64,000 nt of DNA, from positions 146,610 through 210,609 of the forward strand of contig DAOTTQ010000008.1 in NCBI GenBank assembly GCA_034437555.1. The letters run 5' to 3'. The notes under the pieces were generated by a model. It was given only the letters and a program-made list of their open reading frames with translations, was not told the DNA's origin and did not search any database. Origin of the DNA: JANWYT01 sp034437555 (GTDB taxonomy: Bacteria; Chloroflexota; Anaerolineae; Aggregatilineales; Phototrophicaceae). A program made the position numbers and the translations under genes. This document shows positions 26,150-33,533 of the stretch, piece after piece (the first letter of the stretch is position 1; every line of letters begins with the position of its first letter).

Positions 26150-26656
26150 TTAACGCGCCGCTTTTTCGGCACACAATAAAATATGTGTGTGGGTGGTATA
26201 GTACAGCTTATAAGAGGTTTCGTGGGTGAATTGCTTAAACGTATCCTGTGTTACGCTGAATGATTGCCCATCCACACGCAACACAAAGTTATTGGCGCGT
26301 CCATACGCCCTTACAACGCGCTCTAGCACACCTTCTGCCACGCGCACTGTATCACCACGCAAATCTGCCCAAAAACGTAGCCACTGACGGGCAAACGTCC
26401 CCACTAAAATGGCGTTCCACACGGTAACCATCACGCCCGCGAAGCTTAGAATAGTGTTTTCTTCACGCTGACCCAAGAACAATAGCGCAGTCGCCACCAA
26501 CGCAAACGCATAAAATAAGCCCACACCCCACATTACCGCCCGCGATTGTAACTTTTTAAGGCGGTCAAGCTGGGCTTCGCTAAGGCGTGCTTGACGGTTT
26601 TCTTGTAGGTCATCCGCGCTAAACTCCAGCGCAGTCATCAAGGCATTATTGCTCAT
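26150..26656 (-). CDS. Small membrane protein with two spans, coupled to mscS-like gene
   Basis: 168 residues, family not recognised. An amphipathic N-terminus (LEFSADDLQENRQARLSEAQ) is followed by two hydrophobic helices (about 42-62 and 70-92) and then a beta-rich tail (NNFVLRVDGQSFSVT, SYKLYYTTHTHILLCAE). The tail resembles short PH-like domains found after two spans in Chloroflexota membrane proteins; that is resemblance only. Its ATG overlaps the stop of the upstream mechanosensitive-channel gene in an ATGA, so it is translated by coupling. A role near the channel is possible but unsupported. Confidence 0.6.
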   Translation of the reverse strand: MSNNALMTALEFSADDLQENRQARLSEAQLDRLKKLQSRAVMWGVGLFYAFALVATALLFLGQREENTILSFAGVMVTVWNAILVGTFARQWLRFWADLRGDTVRVAEGVLERVVRAYGRANNFVLRVDGQSFSVTQDTFKQFTHETSYKLYYTTHTHILLCAEKAAR

Positions 26657-27852
26657 GCGCCACCTTCATCGCCACTTTCATCACTGGGTTGGCTGACTTC
26701 GTGGCGTACCGCTTGTATTTCTGAAGTAATTCGCATCCGCTTTAGGGGCTGGTGTTCACTCGTGATATTGGTATCACCAACCATCATTACCACACGGTCG
26801 GGCAATGCAAGGTAAACGCCCAAATCTTCCAGCACTTCTAGGATGTGTAGATTGACGGCATCACGCTCGGTAATCCACTCCTCAAACCCACGAATGCGCA
26901 CATAACAGCGCACGCGCACTTCTAAAAATTCTGCGCCAAAGCCAGTAAAGTGAACGCTAATGCTACTGTGGTCTACTTTTTCCCGAGTCGAAAGCATTAC
27001 GCGCAAGCGGTCTAAAAGCTGGCGCATTTGCTGGCTGTTGGTGTCATTTTCTACGTTAAACGTAACATCTATCCATCGCTTAGTCAGGCGCGACCAATTG
27101 ACGATAGCATTGCTGGTCATTTCACTGTTTGGCAAAATCACAAGGGATTGATCCAGCTTGCGAATTCTAGTAGAGCGCACGCCCACCCCTTCTATTTCGC
27201 CCTCAATATCGCCCACTTTTACAAAGTCGCCCACTTTGAACGGATTATCACTCACAATTGCCGCAAAACTAAACACATTGGCAGCCGTGTCTTGGGCAGC
27301 CAGCGATAACGCCAACCCGACCACCCCGAAGGAAGCGAGCAATGCGGTAACATCAACGCCAAACTCTTGCAAGATGATGAGCGCACCCACCACCACCACC
27401 AATACCTTAATGACAGTACGTAAAAACGGCAAAAGTCGTGTTTCTACCACAAGACCCAGTATGCCGTTCAGTGTGTTGACATTGGAAAACACCACGTCTA
27501 CCACACCATATAGCGTTACGAAGCCCGACATCAGCAAGACCGCGCGCGCCACAGAGGAGGCAAATAGCTCTGCGCCTGCGCCAAACTCAAAGAGTCCCAG
27601 CGTGACATAAATCCCAACACTAAATACAATCAATTGTGATGGGCGTTGGAGTGCCTCATAGATGACTTGGGCAAGGGGGGTGCCAGTACGTTCAACAGCG
27701 CGTTGGATGGGACGAAAAATAAGCCAGCGAATCACACGGCGCAGCACCCAAATAACCATTAAGGCAATGAGAAGTAGCACAAGCTGAACGGCAATGGGGC
27801 GCACTTCAGGCGAGAGGCTGTCTAGGATGGGTAATTGGTCAAGAATATCCAT
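26653..27852 (-). CDS. MscS-family mechanosensitive ion channel
   Basis: 399 residues. Four hydrophobic segments occur in the first 190 residues. The MscS pore helix and the beta-domain follow: FGVDVTALLASFGVVGLALSL, AAQDTAANVFSFAAIVSDNPF, KVGDFVKVGDIEGEIEGVG, STRIRKLDQSLVILPNSEM. A C-terminal alpha/beta cap (to about 360) and a disordered acidic tail (SQPSDESGDEGGA) complete it. It gates at high membrane tension to release osmolytes. It is first of a two-gene unit with the small membrane protein, and its far side has no strong promoter that I can identify. Confidence 0.92.
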   Translation of the reverse strand: MDILDQLPILDSLSPEVRPIAVQLVLLLIALMVIWVLRRVIRWLIFRPIQRAVERTGTPLAQVIYEALQRPSQLIVFSVGIYVTLGLFEFGAGAELFASSVARAVLLMSGFVTLYGVVDVVFSNVNTLNGILGLVVETRLLPFLRTVIKVLVVVVGALIILQEFGVDVTALLASFGVVGLALSLAAQDTAANVFSFAAIVSDNPFKVGDFVKVGDIEGEIEGVGVRSTRIRKLDQSLVILPNSEMTSNAIVNWSRLTKRWIDVTFNVENDTNSQQMRQLLDRLRVMLSTREKVDHSSISVHFTGFGAEFLEVRVRCYVRIRGFEEWITERDAVNLHILEVLEDLGVYLALPDRVVMMVGDTNITSEHQPLKRMRITSEIQAVRHEVSQPSDESGDEGGA

Positions 27853-27909
27853 GTAAGGTTTTATGTCCTCTATGTCTTCGTTGCTTATTATAACCCTATC
27901 ATTTATAAA

Positions 27910-27947
27910 AAAAACACCCCTTCACTGTTTAATGAAAGGGTGTTTTT
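27910..27947. terminator. Terminator downstream of tRNA-Val
   Basis: AAAAACACCC (27910-27919) pairs with GGGTGTTTTT (27938-27947), flanked by A and T runs. It would stop transcription of the minus-strand tRNA. Confidence 0.8.
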
Positions 27948-27956
27948 GTGGTTTAT

Positions 27957-28028
27957 GGGCAATAGAGAACTCGAATCTCTAACCACTCCCACGTCAAAGG
28001 AGTGCTCTGCCAATTGAGCTAATTGCCC
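27957..28028 (-). tRNA. tRNA-Val (anticodon GAC)
   Basis: A 72-base cloverleaf. The acceptor stem GGGCAAT pairs with ATTGCCC, and the D arm has GCTC and GAGC. The anticodon stem CTCCT/GGGAG closes a seven-base loop TTGACGT with anticodon GAC. The T arm is AGAGA-TTCGAGT-TCTCT. No CCA is encoded. Confidence 0.97.
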
Positions 28029-28039
28029 GTAATGCCTAT

Positions 28040-28069
28040 AGTATAGCCAAAAAAGCGCAGGTTTTGCAA
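28040..28069 (-). promoter_or_regulatory. Promoter of tRNA-Val
   Basis: On the minus strand TTGCAA (28064-28069) is 18 bases from TATACT (28040-28045), 12 bases before the tRNA. Confidence 0.5.
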
Positions 28070-28121
28070 GTGTGAAATTTACACGATGCCCACAAAAACC
28101 CGCAAAATCACCCCTAGGTTT

Positions 28122-28871
28122 CTATTGCAGGTGTTCGCCACCATTCACATGAATAAGCGTGCCTGTCAAAAAGCTCTCGCTGGCTAAAAACACCACCGCA
28201 CGCCCCACGTCCATACCGTCACCGGTACGCCCTAAGGGGAGTTCATGACCCATTTTAAGCCACGTTTCATCGCCCATACCATCATCGGTTTTCATCACCG
28301 GTCCGGGAACAACGGCGTTTACGCGAATGTGGGGGGCAAGGCTTAATGCGCTAACTTGCGTTAGTGACCAAAGTGCCGCCTTGCTAATGCCATGATGCGG
28401 ACGCTTTGCCCAAGGGGTGCTTATGCCTTTATCTAGCACATTGATGATAGAACCGCCTTGTGGGTCATTTGCCATCATCATCCGCGCCACGCCCTGCGTT
28501 AGTAAAAACGGCGCGCGCAGGTTGACGTTCATGGTTTGTTCCCAGCTTTCTAGCGTTACATCTAGCAGATGACCGCTAGGGAACACAGAAGCACTATTGA
28601 CCAAGACATTCACGCGCCCAAAGTTTTGTGTTAAGGCTTCTAGAGTGTCGTTTACGCCTTCGGGTGTACCAATGTCGGCTTTTACCGCAAATGCGTTTAC
28701 GCCCAACGCCTTAATCTCATGAAGGGCATTACGCACCACATCGGCATCGGCACTGTGATAGTGAATTTGAATGTGCATGCCCTGTTTTGCCAGCTCTAAG
28801 GCAATTGCACGCCCCACACGGTGCGCCGACCCCGTGACAAGAGCCACTTGGTCGCTAAGGTCTAGGTGCAT
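28122..28871 (-). CDS. Short-chain dehydrogenase-like protein, altered active site
   Basis: 249 residues, SDR fold similar to pteridine reductases and FolM-like members: LVTGSAHRVGRAIA at 11-24, NSASVF and a C-terminal LIHVNGGEHLQ. The usual Tyr of YxxxK is His160 (HGISK, Lys164), and Asp147 stands where Ser is normal, as in the Asp-Tyr-Lys set of pteridine reductases. Activity is therefore uncertain. Its ATG overlaps the subunit IV stop in a TAATG, so it is the last, coupled cistron of the cytochrome oxidase cluster. The link to respiration is positional only. Other possibilities are a 7,8-dihydropteridine reductase or an unknown reductase. Confidence 0.75.
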   Translation of the reverse strand: MHLDLSDQVALVTGSAHRVGRAIALELAKQGMHIQIHYHSADADVVRNALHEIKALGVNAFAVKADIGTPEGVNDTLEALTQNFGRVNVLVNSASVFPSGHLLDVTLESWEQTMNVNLRAPFLLTQGVARMMMANDPQGGSIINVLDKGISTPWAKRPHHGISKAALWSLTQVSALSLAPHIRVNAVVPGPVMKTDDGMGDETWLKMGHELPLGRTGDGMDVGRAVVFLASESFLTGTLIHVNGGEHLQ

Positions 28872-29254
28872 TAGCGGTACCCTAAGCCTTCACCGATGGG
28901 AACACCAATGAGATAAAGCACGCTGACTAATACAATCACTAACGGCATAATAAGCACCACGCGGAACAGGGGGTTATCCGAACGCAAGTGCATATAAAAC
29001 CACACCACAATGACGGCTTTTAATACGCCAATGCCAAAGAGTGCCACAATCCGCACAGTATTGGCAACATCGCCTTCTACACCCTTAAACAGTTCTGCTA
29101 ATAGCACTTCAATGGCGGTAAGTACGCCCAACACACCAAAGATAACCGTATACAAGCCACCGTAAACCGTAATTGTGCCAACAACGGGCAAGGTTACGGT
29201 GTCACTGTGGTGGCTGTGTACTTCTTCATGGGCTTCTGTGTGATGTTCGCTCAT
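28871..29254 (-). CDS. Cytochrome c oxidase subunit IV-like protein
   Basis: 127 residues. A His-rich cytoplasmic head (SEHHTEAHEEVHSHHSD) precedes three hydrophobic helices. The second contains the family signature VKAVIVVWFYMHLRSDNPL-like segment (here GVLKAVIVVWFYMHLR). This is the prokaryotic subunit IV of heme-copper oxidases (CtaF/CoxD type), which stabilises the complex. It lies 30 bases after the second subunit III-like gene, and its stop codon overlaps the SDR start. The protein is in the cytoplasmic membrane. Confidence 0.88.
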   Translation of the reverse strand: MSEHHTEAHEEVHSHHSDTVTLPVVGTITVYGGLYTVIFGVLGVLTAIEVLLAELFKGVEGDVANTVRIVALFGIGVLKAVIVVWFYMHLRSDNPLFRVVLIMPLVIVLVSVLYLIGVPIGEGLGYR

Positions 29255-29284
29255 GGGATGCCTACTTTCGTTTTCTAAAACCAG

Positions 29285-29896
29285 TTAAACCAAGTAAATG
29301 ACGGTGAAGAGCAAAATCCACACCACGTCAACAAAGTGCCAGTACAAGCCAAAGAGTTCTACACCAATGGGGTTATCGTCATAGAAGCCCTTGTTGCCCA
29401 GCCAAATGACATGCAAGCCCAACAGAACACCAATGAGAACGTGCAAGCCGTGAAATGCCGTAGGTGCATAAAAACGCGCCCCAAAACCGCCATATTCAGC
29501 CGTCACATCACCTAGCGTAATTTGTAGGTGAGCTAATTCGCTGTACTCAATGTATTGTCCTACTAAAAAGACCACGCCCAAGCCAACAACGACCCACATC
29601 CAGCGTAGAAATTCGCCACGCTTTTTCATTTCGGCAGCGCGAAGTGACATCACCATTGCCCAGCTAGAGGACAAGAGCAAGAAGGTATTGGCGGTGACCA
29701 GCGCAATCCCTAGCTCACCATGAAGGCGTTTAACAATACTTGGCTCATTAAAGCGAAAGAGCGCGTAACCGCCAATGAGGATGGCAAAAATAACGACTTC
29801 GCTCCCCAAGTACAGCCACATTGCCAGTTTTTGATTACTATTATGTTGGGCGGTATCACCATGCCCAGCGGTTGATTTTATACTTACTTCTGCCAT
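29285..29896 (-). CDS. Cytochrome c oxidase subunit III (CtaE-like)
   Basis: 203 residues with five hydrophobic helices. Signatures are LAMWLYLGSEVVIFAILIGG (helix 1), ANTFLLLSSSWAMVMSL, FHGLHVLIGVLLGLHVIWLG and the C-terminal LYWHFVDVVWILLFTVIYLV, the classic subunit III ending. Subunit III surrounds the catalytic subunit I of the heme-copper oxidase and assists proton uptake and stability. A good AAGGAG site precedes the ATG. It follows an uncharacterised membrane protein after 14 bases. No subunit I or II gene exists in this cluster. Confidence 0.93.
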   Translation of the reverse strand: MAEVSIKSTAGHGDTAQHNSNQKLAMWLYLGSEVVIFAILIGGYALFRFNEPSIVKRLHGELGIALVTANTFLLLSSSWAMVMSLRAAEMKKRGEFLRWMWVVVGLGVVFLVGQYIEYSELAHLQITLGDVTAEYGGFGARFYAPTAFHGLHVLIGVLLGLHVIWLGNKGFYDDNPIGVELFGLYWHFVDVVWILLFTVIYLV

Positions 29897-29910
29897 CGTG
29901 TTTGCGCTCC

Positions 29911-30639
29911 TTATTTTTGCCCAAAGAAGTTAGGTAAGCCCTTACGCAAGCCACGCGCTAGGTTGCCAGCAATGCGCCCTGCAAAACGGGCGGGTGCGGG
30001 GGGCGTTAGCTGTTCGGGTTTGGGTTGTGTTACTTTGGCTTCTGTCACCTGACGGCTAAGGGCGTAAATAAGCAAGCCGATGCCACCGCCAAAAGCAAAT
30101 AGCGACAATAGTGTAAAGCCCACTAAGCCCAAAAACACCGCCAACTGACTGCCTTGAAACGAGCCTAAGCCCAATGGCAAGTCAAACGATGTCAGGGTTT
30201 CAAAGTCTGCCGCGTTGGCTTCTGCTTCGTTGACGGTTTGTAATGTTAAGCCTGTGGGCAACATTGCCAGCGAAAACAGCACAAAGAAGATAATCAGCGT
30301 ATAGCTTGTAACTCGCCAAATCACAGACGAAAGCACGCCAAACGGTGCAACGGGTGCTTCTTCGTGATGAGGTTCTGCGTGGGATTCGCTAGGGATAAGT
30401 GCGCTTTCTAAGCCACCCTCTGGTTGGTGAGGATGTTCGTTCATGCGTGGATCTAGCCCACCCATGCCCCAAATAAACGCATAAGTTACAAAAATAGGCG
30501 CGACAACCAAGACAACCCCTGTATCCCAAATAGGATCCATTGATTGTAAGCCACGTAATGCGGTAACAAAAAGTGCAGCCAACACAAAGCCAACAATGGA
30601 CATTGGAAGGGCGCGGGCAAGACCGGGTTTTGCATTCAT
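29911..30639 (-). CDS. Membrane protein in the cytochrome oxidase cluster
   Basis: 242 residues, function unknown. Four hydrophobic segments lie near residues 10-30, 40-62, 115-138 and 175-205, with an acidic His-containing loop (HQPEGGLESALIPSESHAEP) and a basic tail. The position between two subunit III-like genes suggests a Chloroflexota-type oxidase accessory protein (inference). The ATG at 30639 (MNAKPGLARALPMS) follows an AGAGGA site. A longer open frame to 30762 overlaps the upstream gene and has no ribosome binding site. No heme- or copper-binding motif is apparent. Confidence 0.7.
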   Translation of the reverse strand: MNAKPGLARALPMSIVGFVLAALFVTALRGLQSMDPIWDTGVVLVVAPIFVTYAFIWGMGGLDPRMNEHPHQPEGGLESALIPSESHAEPHHEEAPVAPFGVLSSVIWRVTSYTLIIFFVLFSLAMLPTGLTLQTVNEAEANAADFETLTSFDLPLGLGSFQGSQLAVFLGLVGFTLLSLFAFGGGIGLLIYALSRQVTEAKVTQPKPEQLTPPAPARFAGRIAGNLARGLRKGLPNFFGQK

Positions 30640-30677
30640 AGACAGTCCTCTAAAAAAATAGCGTGTTCTGCCAAAAC

Positions 30678-31292
30678 TTAAACTAAATATAGCACAACGT
30701 AGAACATTATCCACGCAATGACCACAAAATACCACAATTTCACGGTAGCTTCTACCGACCAAAAGTTTTCGGCGTGGTATTTACCCACCTGCCCATAACG
30801 ATACACTTGTATCATCATGTAGCCAATCACTAACGCATGAAGCGCATGATACCCTATCATCAGCCGATACACACTAACAAATTGCCCCATTTCGGGCGAA
30901 ATAGCAAAAAACTGTGTCATCATGATGACAAGGAACACCGCCCCTAAGCCAATTGCCAGCATCCAGCTTTGCAAAAACGCCTTTGTTTGGCTTGCTAATA
31001 CGCTCTTTAGGGCTTGGCGTGCCAAGATGGCACTGATGAGCAATGTCACTGTTGCCGCCGTAGGCAATACAGCATCAGGCAATGTGCCACCCTCTGCTAG
31101 CCACGCGGACGAAAAGCGCATTTGCGTATTCACCCAAATAAGCGCAATAAACACCATCACCCAAGACCCCTGAAAGACCGTTATGCCTAAACGGTTATTT
31201 TTAAGCCGTCTTTCTGCGTCTTTTATTTCAGCAAGGCGTTGACGTTCTGCTTTTTCTTCTCTGCTTAGGGTTTGCCGATTCCTATACTGCAT
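30678..31292 (-). CDS. Second cytochrome oxidase subunit III-like protein
   Basis: 204 residues. A charged, helical N-terminus (SREEKAERQRLAEIKDAERR) is followed by five hydrophobic helices. The last two carry the subunit III pattern YHALHALVIGYMMIQVYRYG and VKLWYFVVIAWIMFYVVLYL. It is a paralogue-like companion to the 203-residue subunit III two genes downstream, and the N-terminal coil is unusual for the family. First gene of the cluster; the next gene starts 39 bases later. Two subunit III-like proteins and an absent core are noteworthy. Confidence 0.85.
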   Translation of the reverse strand: MQYRNRQTLSREEKAERQRLAEIKDAERRLKNNRLGITVFQGSWVMVFIALIWVNTQMRFSSAWLAEGGTLPDAVLPTAATVTLLISAILARQALKSVLASQTKAFLQSWMLAIGLGAVFLVIMMTQFFAISPEMGQFVSVYRLMIGYHALHALVIGYMMIQVYRYGQVGKYHAENFWSVEATVKLWYFVVIAWIMFYVVLYLV

Positions 31293-31382
31293 AGTAACCC
31301 CACCTTACACTCACAATAAACCTTACATCAAAGACTTATTGTAGCGCAATTGTGGGGTTTTTCACATAGGGGGATTCTGTGT

Positions 31383-32666
31383 TCAGGGGTTGCTTGCTTC
31401 GTTAAGGGGCAAGGCAATAATAAACGTTGCGCCCTTCTCTAAGCCTTCACTTTCTGCCCAAATGCGCCCCTGATGTGCCGCAACAATGGCGCGTGAGATG
31501 CTTAAGCCAATGCCAAGCCCACCGTGGTGGCGTACCATGTGGTCTTCTACTTGATAAAACTCGCCAAAAATTTTAGCTAACTGATGCGATTCAATGCCTT
31601 TACCACTGTCCTTAAACACAATCCGCAATTCGTTGGGATGCTTTTCGGTATACACCAAGATATTGCCCCCTGAGGGTGTAAATGCAAACGCATTGTTCAA
31701 AATGTTTTGGAAAGCCATTAAAAGCCGTGTGTGGTCAACTAAAATAACAATCGGTTCTGTCGGATATTTCACGTCAAAATTATGCTTGCTAATGTCAACA
31801 ATCGAGCGCACATCCTGCCATATTGAATCCATCAGGGCATGAACACTGGTTTCTTCGCGGTGTAAATCGGATTGCTTTTGTTTGAGATAGCGCAGGTTCA
31901 CCATATCTTCAATGAGCTTACGAAGCTTAAGCGCGCTCTCTAGTACTTTGGTGGCGTGTTCTTGGGTATCGGTGCTTTCACTATCTTGCAAAAAGCTGGC
32001 ATACCCCATGATAACGCCTAAGGGCGTGCGTAGCTCATGAGAAGCAATGGCAATAAAGTCATTTTTAAGTTTGTCAAGTTCATTAAGTTCTTCGTTGGCG
32101 CGCTTTAGTTCTGCTACTAGTTGCGCCCCTTGGATGGCAACCGCCGCCTGAGAAGCCAGTGTGCTTAAGTAATATCTGTCTTCGTCTGTCCATGGCATAG
32201 TGCGCTTATTTAACGCCTCTAGCACGCCGATGGCGCGGTTTTTATAGTGCATTGGCACACCCAACAATGACCGCGTTTCAAATTCAATATCTTCGTCTAC
32301 TTTGTTGTAGTGGCGGGGGTCTTGGCGGGCATCGTCTACTTGCACAATGTCGTTTTGTTTAAGGATTGTGCCAGCGATGCTGTCCATTGGAACAGCTTTG
32401 CCAATCAGTTCGTTGGTTTCGTCTAGGGTAGTAGAGGCTGCAAAAAAGAGTTCGCGCCGATTGGCATCCCACAGCAAGACCGATGCTGCCTCGCAATCTG
32501 TAATTTCTACGGCAACCGCCATAATGCGCTGAAGTAGGGGTTGCAGGTCTACTTGCGAATTTAAGGACGCGCTGATTTCAGAAAGTTTTTCCAGAATACT
32601 TGCTTTGCGTTCTAGTTGTGCAATTTGGCTTTCATTGGAGGTCGTCATGCCAGCAAGCTCACTCAT
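31383..32666 (-). CDS. GAF-domain sensor histidine kinase
   Basis: 427 residues, cytoplasmic. An N-terminal coiled coil is followed by a GAF domain (about 27-180; IMAVAVEITDCEAASVLLWD, RSLLGVPMHYKNRAIGVLEA) and a second short coil. HisKA has its His in DFIAIASHELRTPLGVIMGY. HATPase motifs are NILNNAFAFTPSGG, DSGKGI, FGEFYQ and GLGIGLSISRAI. No response regulator is adjacent. It reads away from the GTTTTGAACA array at 32.8-33.2 kb, so its promoter lies at the left edge of that array. The ATG at 32666 has GAAAGGA 14 bases upstream, which is far. An ATG seven codons in is an alternative. Confidence 0.88.
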   Translation of the reverse strand: MSELAGMTTSNESQIAQLERKASILEKLSEISASLNSQVDLQPLLQRIMAVAVEITDCEAASVLLWDANRRELFFAASTTLDETNELIGKAVPMDSIAGTILKQNDIVQVDDARQDPRHYNKVDEDIEFETRSLLGVPMHYKNRAIGVLEALNKRTMPWTDEDRYYLSTLASQAAVAIQGAQLVAELKRANEELNELDKLKNDFIAIASHELRTPLGVIMGYASFLQDSESTDTQEHATKVLESALKLRKLIEDMVNLRYLKQKQSDLHREETSVHALMDSIWQDVRSIVDISKHNFDVKYPTEPIVILVDHTRLLMAFQNILNNAFAFTPSGGNILVYTEKHPNELRIVFKDSGKGIESHQLAKIFGEFYQVEDHMVRHHGGLGIGLSISRAIVAAHQGRIWAESEGLEKGATFIIALPLNEASNP

Positions 32667-32805
32667 CTTAATTTTTCATTCCTTTCAGAGATTGTAACAC
32701 ACTTGCGAAAACGTGCCTTTTTTTAGTGCGCGATTTGTGCGCAGTTTTTTTGATGATTTTTCCTATGCTGTATATAAAATTCTTTTTAGTAGTAGTAGTA
32801 GGGGG

Positions 32806-33165
32806 TGTTCAAAACTTTTGTTAAGAGTACATTAAACGCTGAACCTTTGTGAACCACCAAAAGCCATTAAAGCGCATATATATCCCAAATTTGTGTTAAG
32901 AAGTAGAACAAAAAATAGAACGAGTTTTGAACATATATAACCTTTATCTTATGAGTTTTGAACAATTTTGGCAAAGTTTTGAACATATATAACCTACAGC
33001 TTATCGAGTTTTGAACAGGTTTTGAACAGGTTGGGATAAGTTTTGAACATATTGTGAAGGGAGTAGCAATGTTGTTACGCATTATAAAGAACACATTACA
33101 AAGTTTTGAACAATTCGTAATAAGTTTTGAACAATTTTTGCAGAGTTTTGAACAAGTTTTGAACA
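32806..33165. repeat. Helically phased GTTTTGAACA array (10 direct, 1 inverted)
   Basis: Exact direct copies begin at 32924, 32955, 32976, 33008, 33019, 33040, 33103, 33124, 33145 and 33156. An exact inverted copy is at 32806-32815. Spacings are 31, 21, 32, 11, 21, 63, 21, 21 and 11. Offsets from the first copy divided by 10.5 are all within about 0.1 of an integer, so all direct copies face the same side of the DNA. Two larger near-copies (32923-32964 and 32975-33017) show that part of the array grew by duplication. Confidence 0.95.
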
Positions 33166-33197
33166 GAACATATGTTCACATGGTTAGAATCCTGTTA

Positions 33198-33380
33198 TTT
33201 GGGATATGGTTGGGATATAATAACCGTAATAAAACTAGAACAAGTGGTTCAAAATTTGGGATATACGGTAATAGTGCGTTACTTTTATTGGGATATAATG
33301 GGGTCATAGAACGCCTGTTTTTTATAGCTTCATACGGTTGGGAAATATATCCCCATAATAAAATGTAAGATTTGGGATAA
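33198..33380. repeat. TTGGGATAT-type motif cluster
   Basis: Copies with cores at 33199, 33210, 33256, 33288 and 33372, a degenerate one at 33338, one earlier at 33031 and an inverted one at 32881-32890. The 33031 and 33372 copies read TTATCCCAA on the other strand, two mismatches from the canonical DnaA box TTATCCACA. Spacing is not strictly phased. Confidence 0.75.
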
Positions 33381-33533
33381 CGCGCCGTTAAAAATTGATT
33401 TAGAATAAACACAAACCATTTTGTAATGTCGGTTTTTAATCGTTTTGGGTTTGGGTTGTGTAGGGTATAATTCGGTATCGGCGCGGTGCAGTTGCCAAAA
33501 CGACTATGAAACCATAAAGAAAGCAGGTGTGGG

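Larger units (their letters stand above)
32667..33533. other. 867-bp AT-rich intergenic region with a phased motif array
   Basis: The gap lies between the divergent GAF-kinase and htrA genes. It contains ten direct and one inverted copy of GTTTTGAACA (32806-33165), a 12-bp palindrome GAACATATGTTC (33166-33177), and six good plus one degenerate copy of TTGGGATA-type sites, mostly at 33198-33380. A short AGT trinucleotide run starts near 32788. Open frames in the region, such as 33054-33368, simply read through the repeats. Confidence 0.7.

Noticed and set aside
29911..30762. Longer start (30762) for the oxidase-cluster membrane protein
   Set aside because: It would overlap the upstream subunit III-like gene. 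The ATG at 30639 has a good AGAGGA site.
32788..32800. AGT trinucleotide run as a phase-variation switch
   Set aside because: It is very short and is not within a coding region or between promoter hexamers that I can identify.
32806..33165. CRISPR array
   Set aside because: The repeat is only 10 bp, spacers range from 1 to 53 bp in helical steps, and there are no cas genes.
33054..33368. Open frame across the GTTTTGAACA array
   Set aside because: Its QSFEQF-like repeats are only the DNA repeats read in one frame. It has no convincing ribosome binding site or family resemblance.
32806..33380. Definite chromosomal origin oriC
   Set aside because: No dnaA, dnaN, rpmH, mnmG or parAB is nearby and the boxes are not canonical, so an origin is only a hypothesis.
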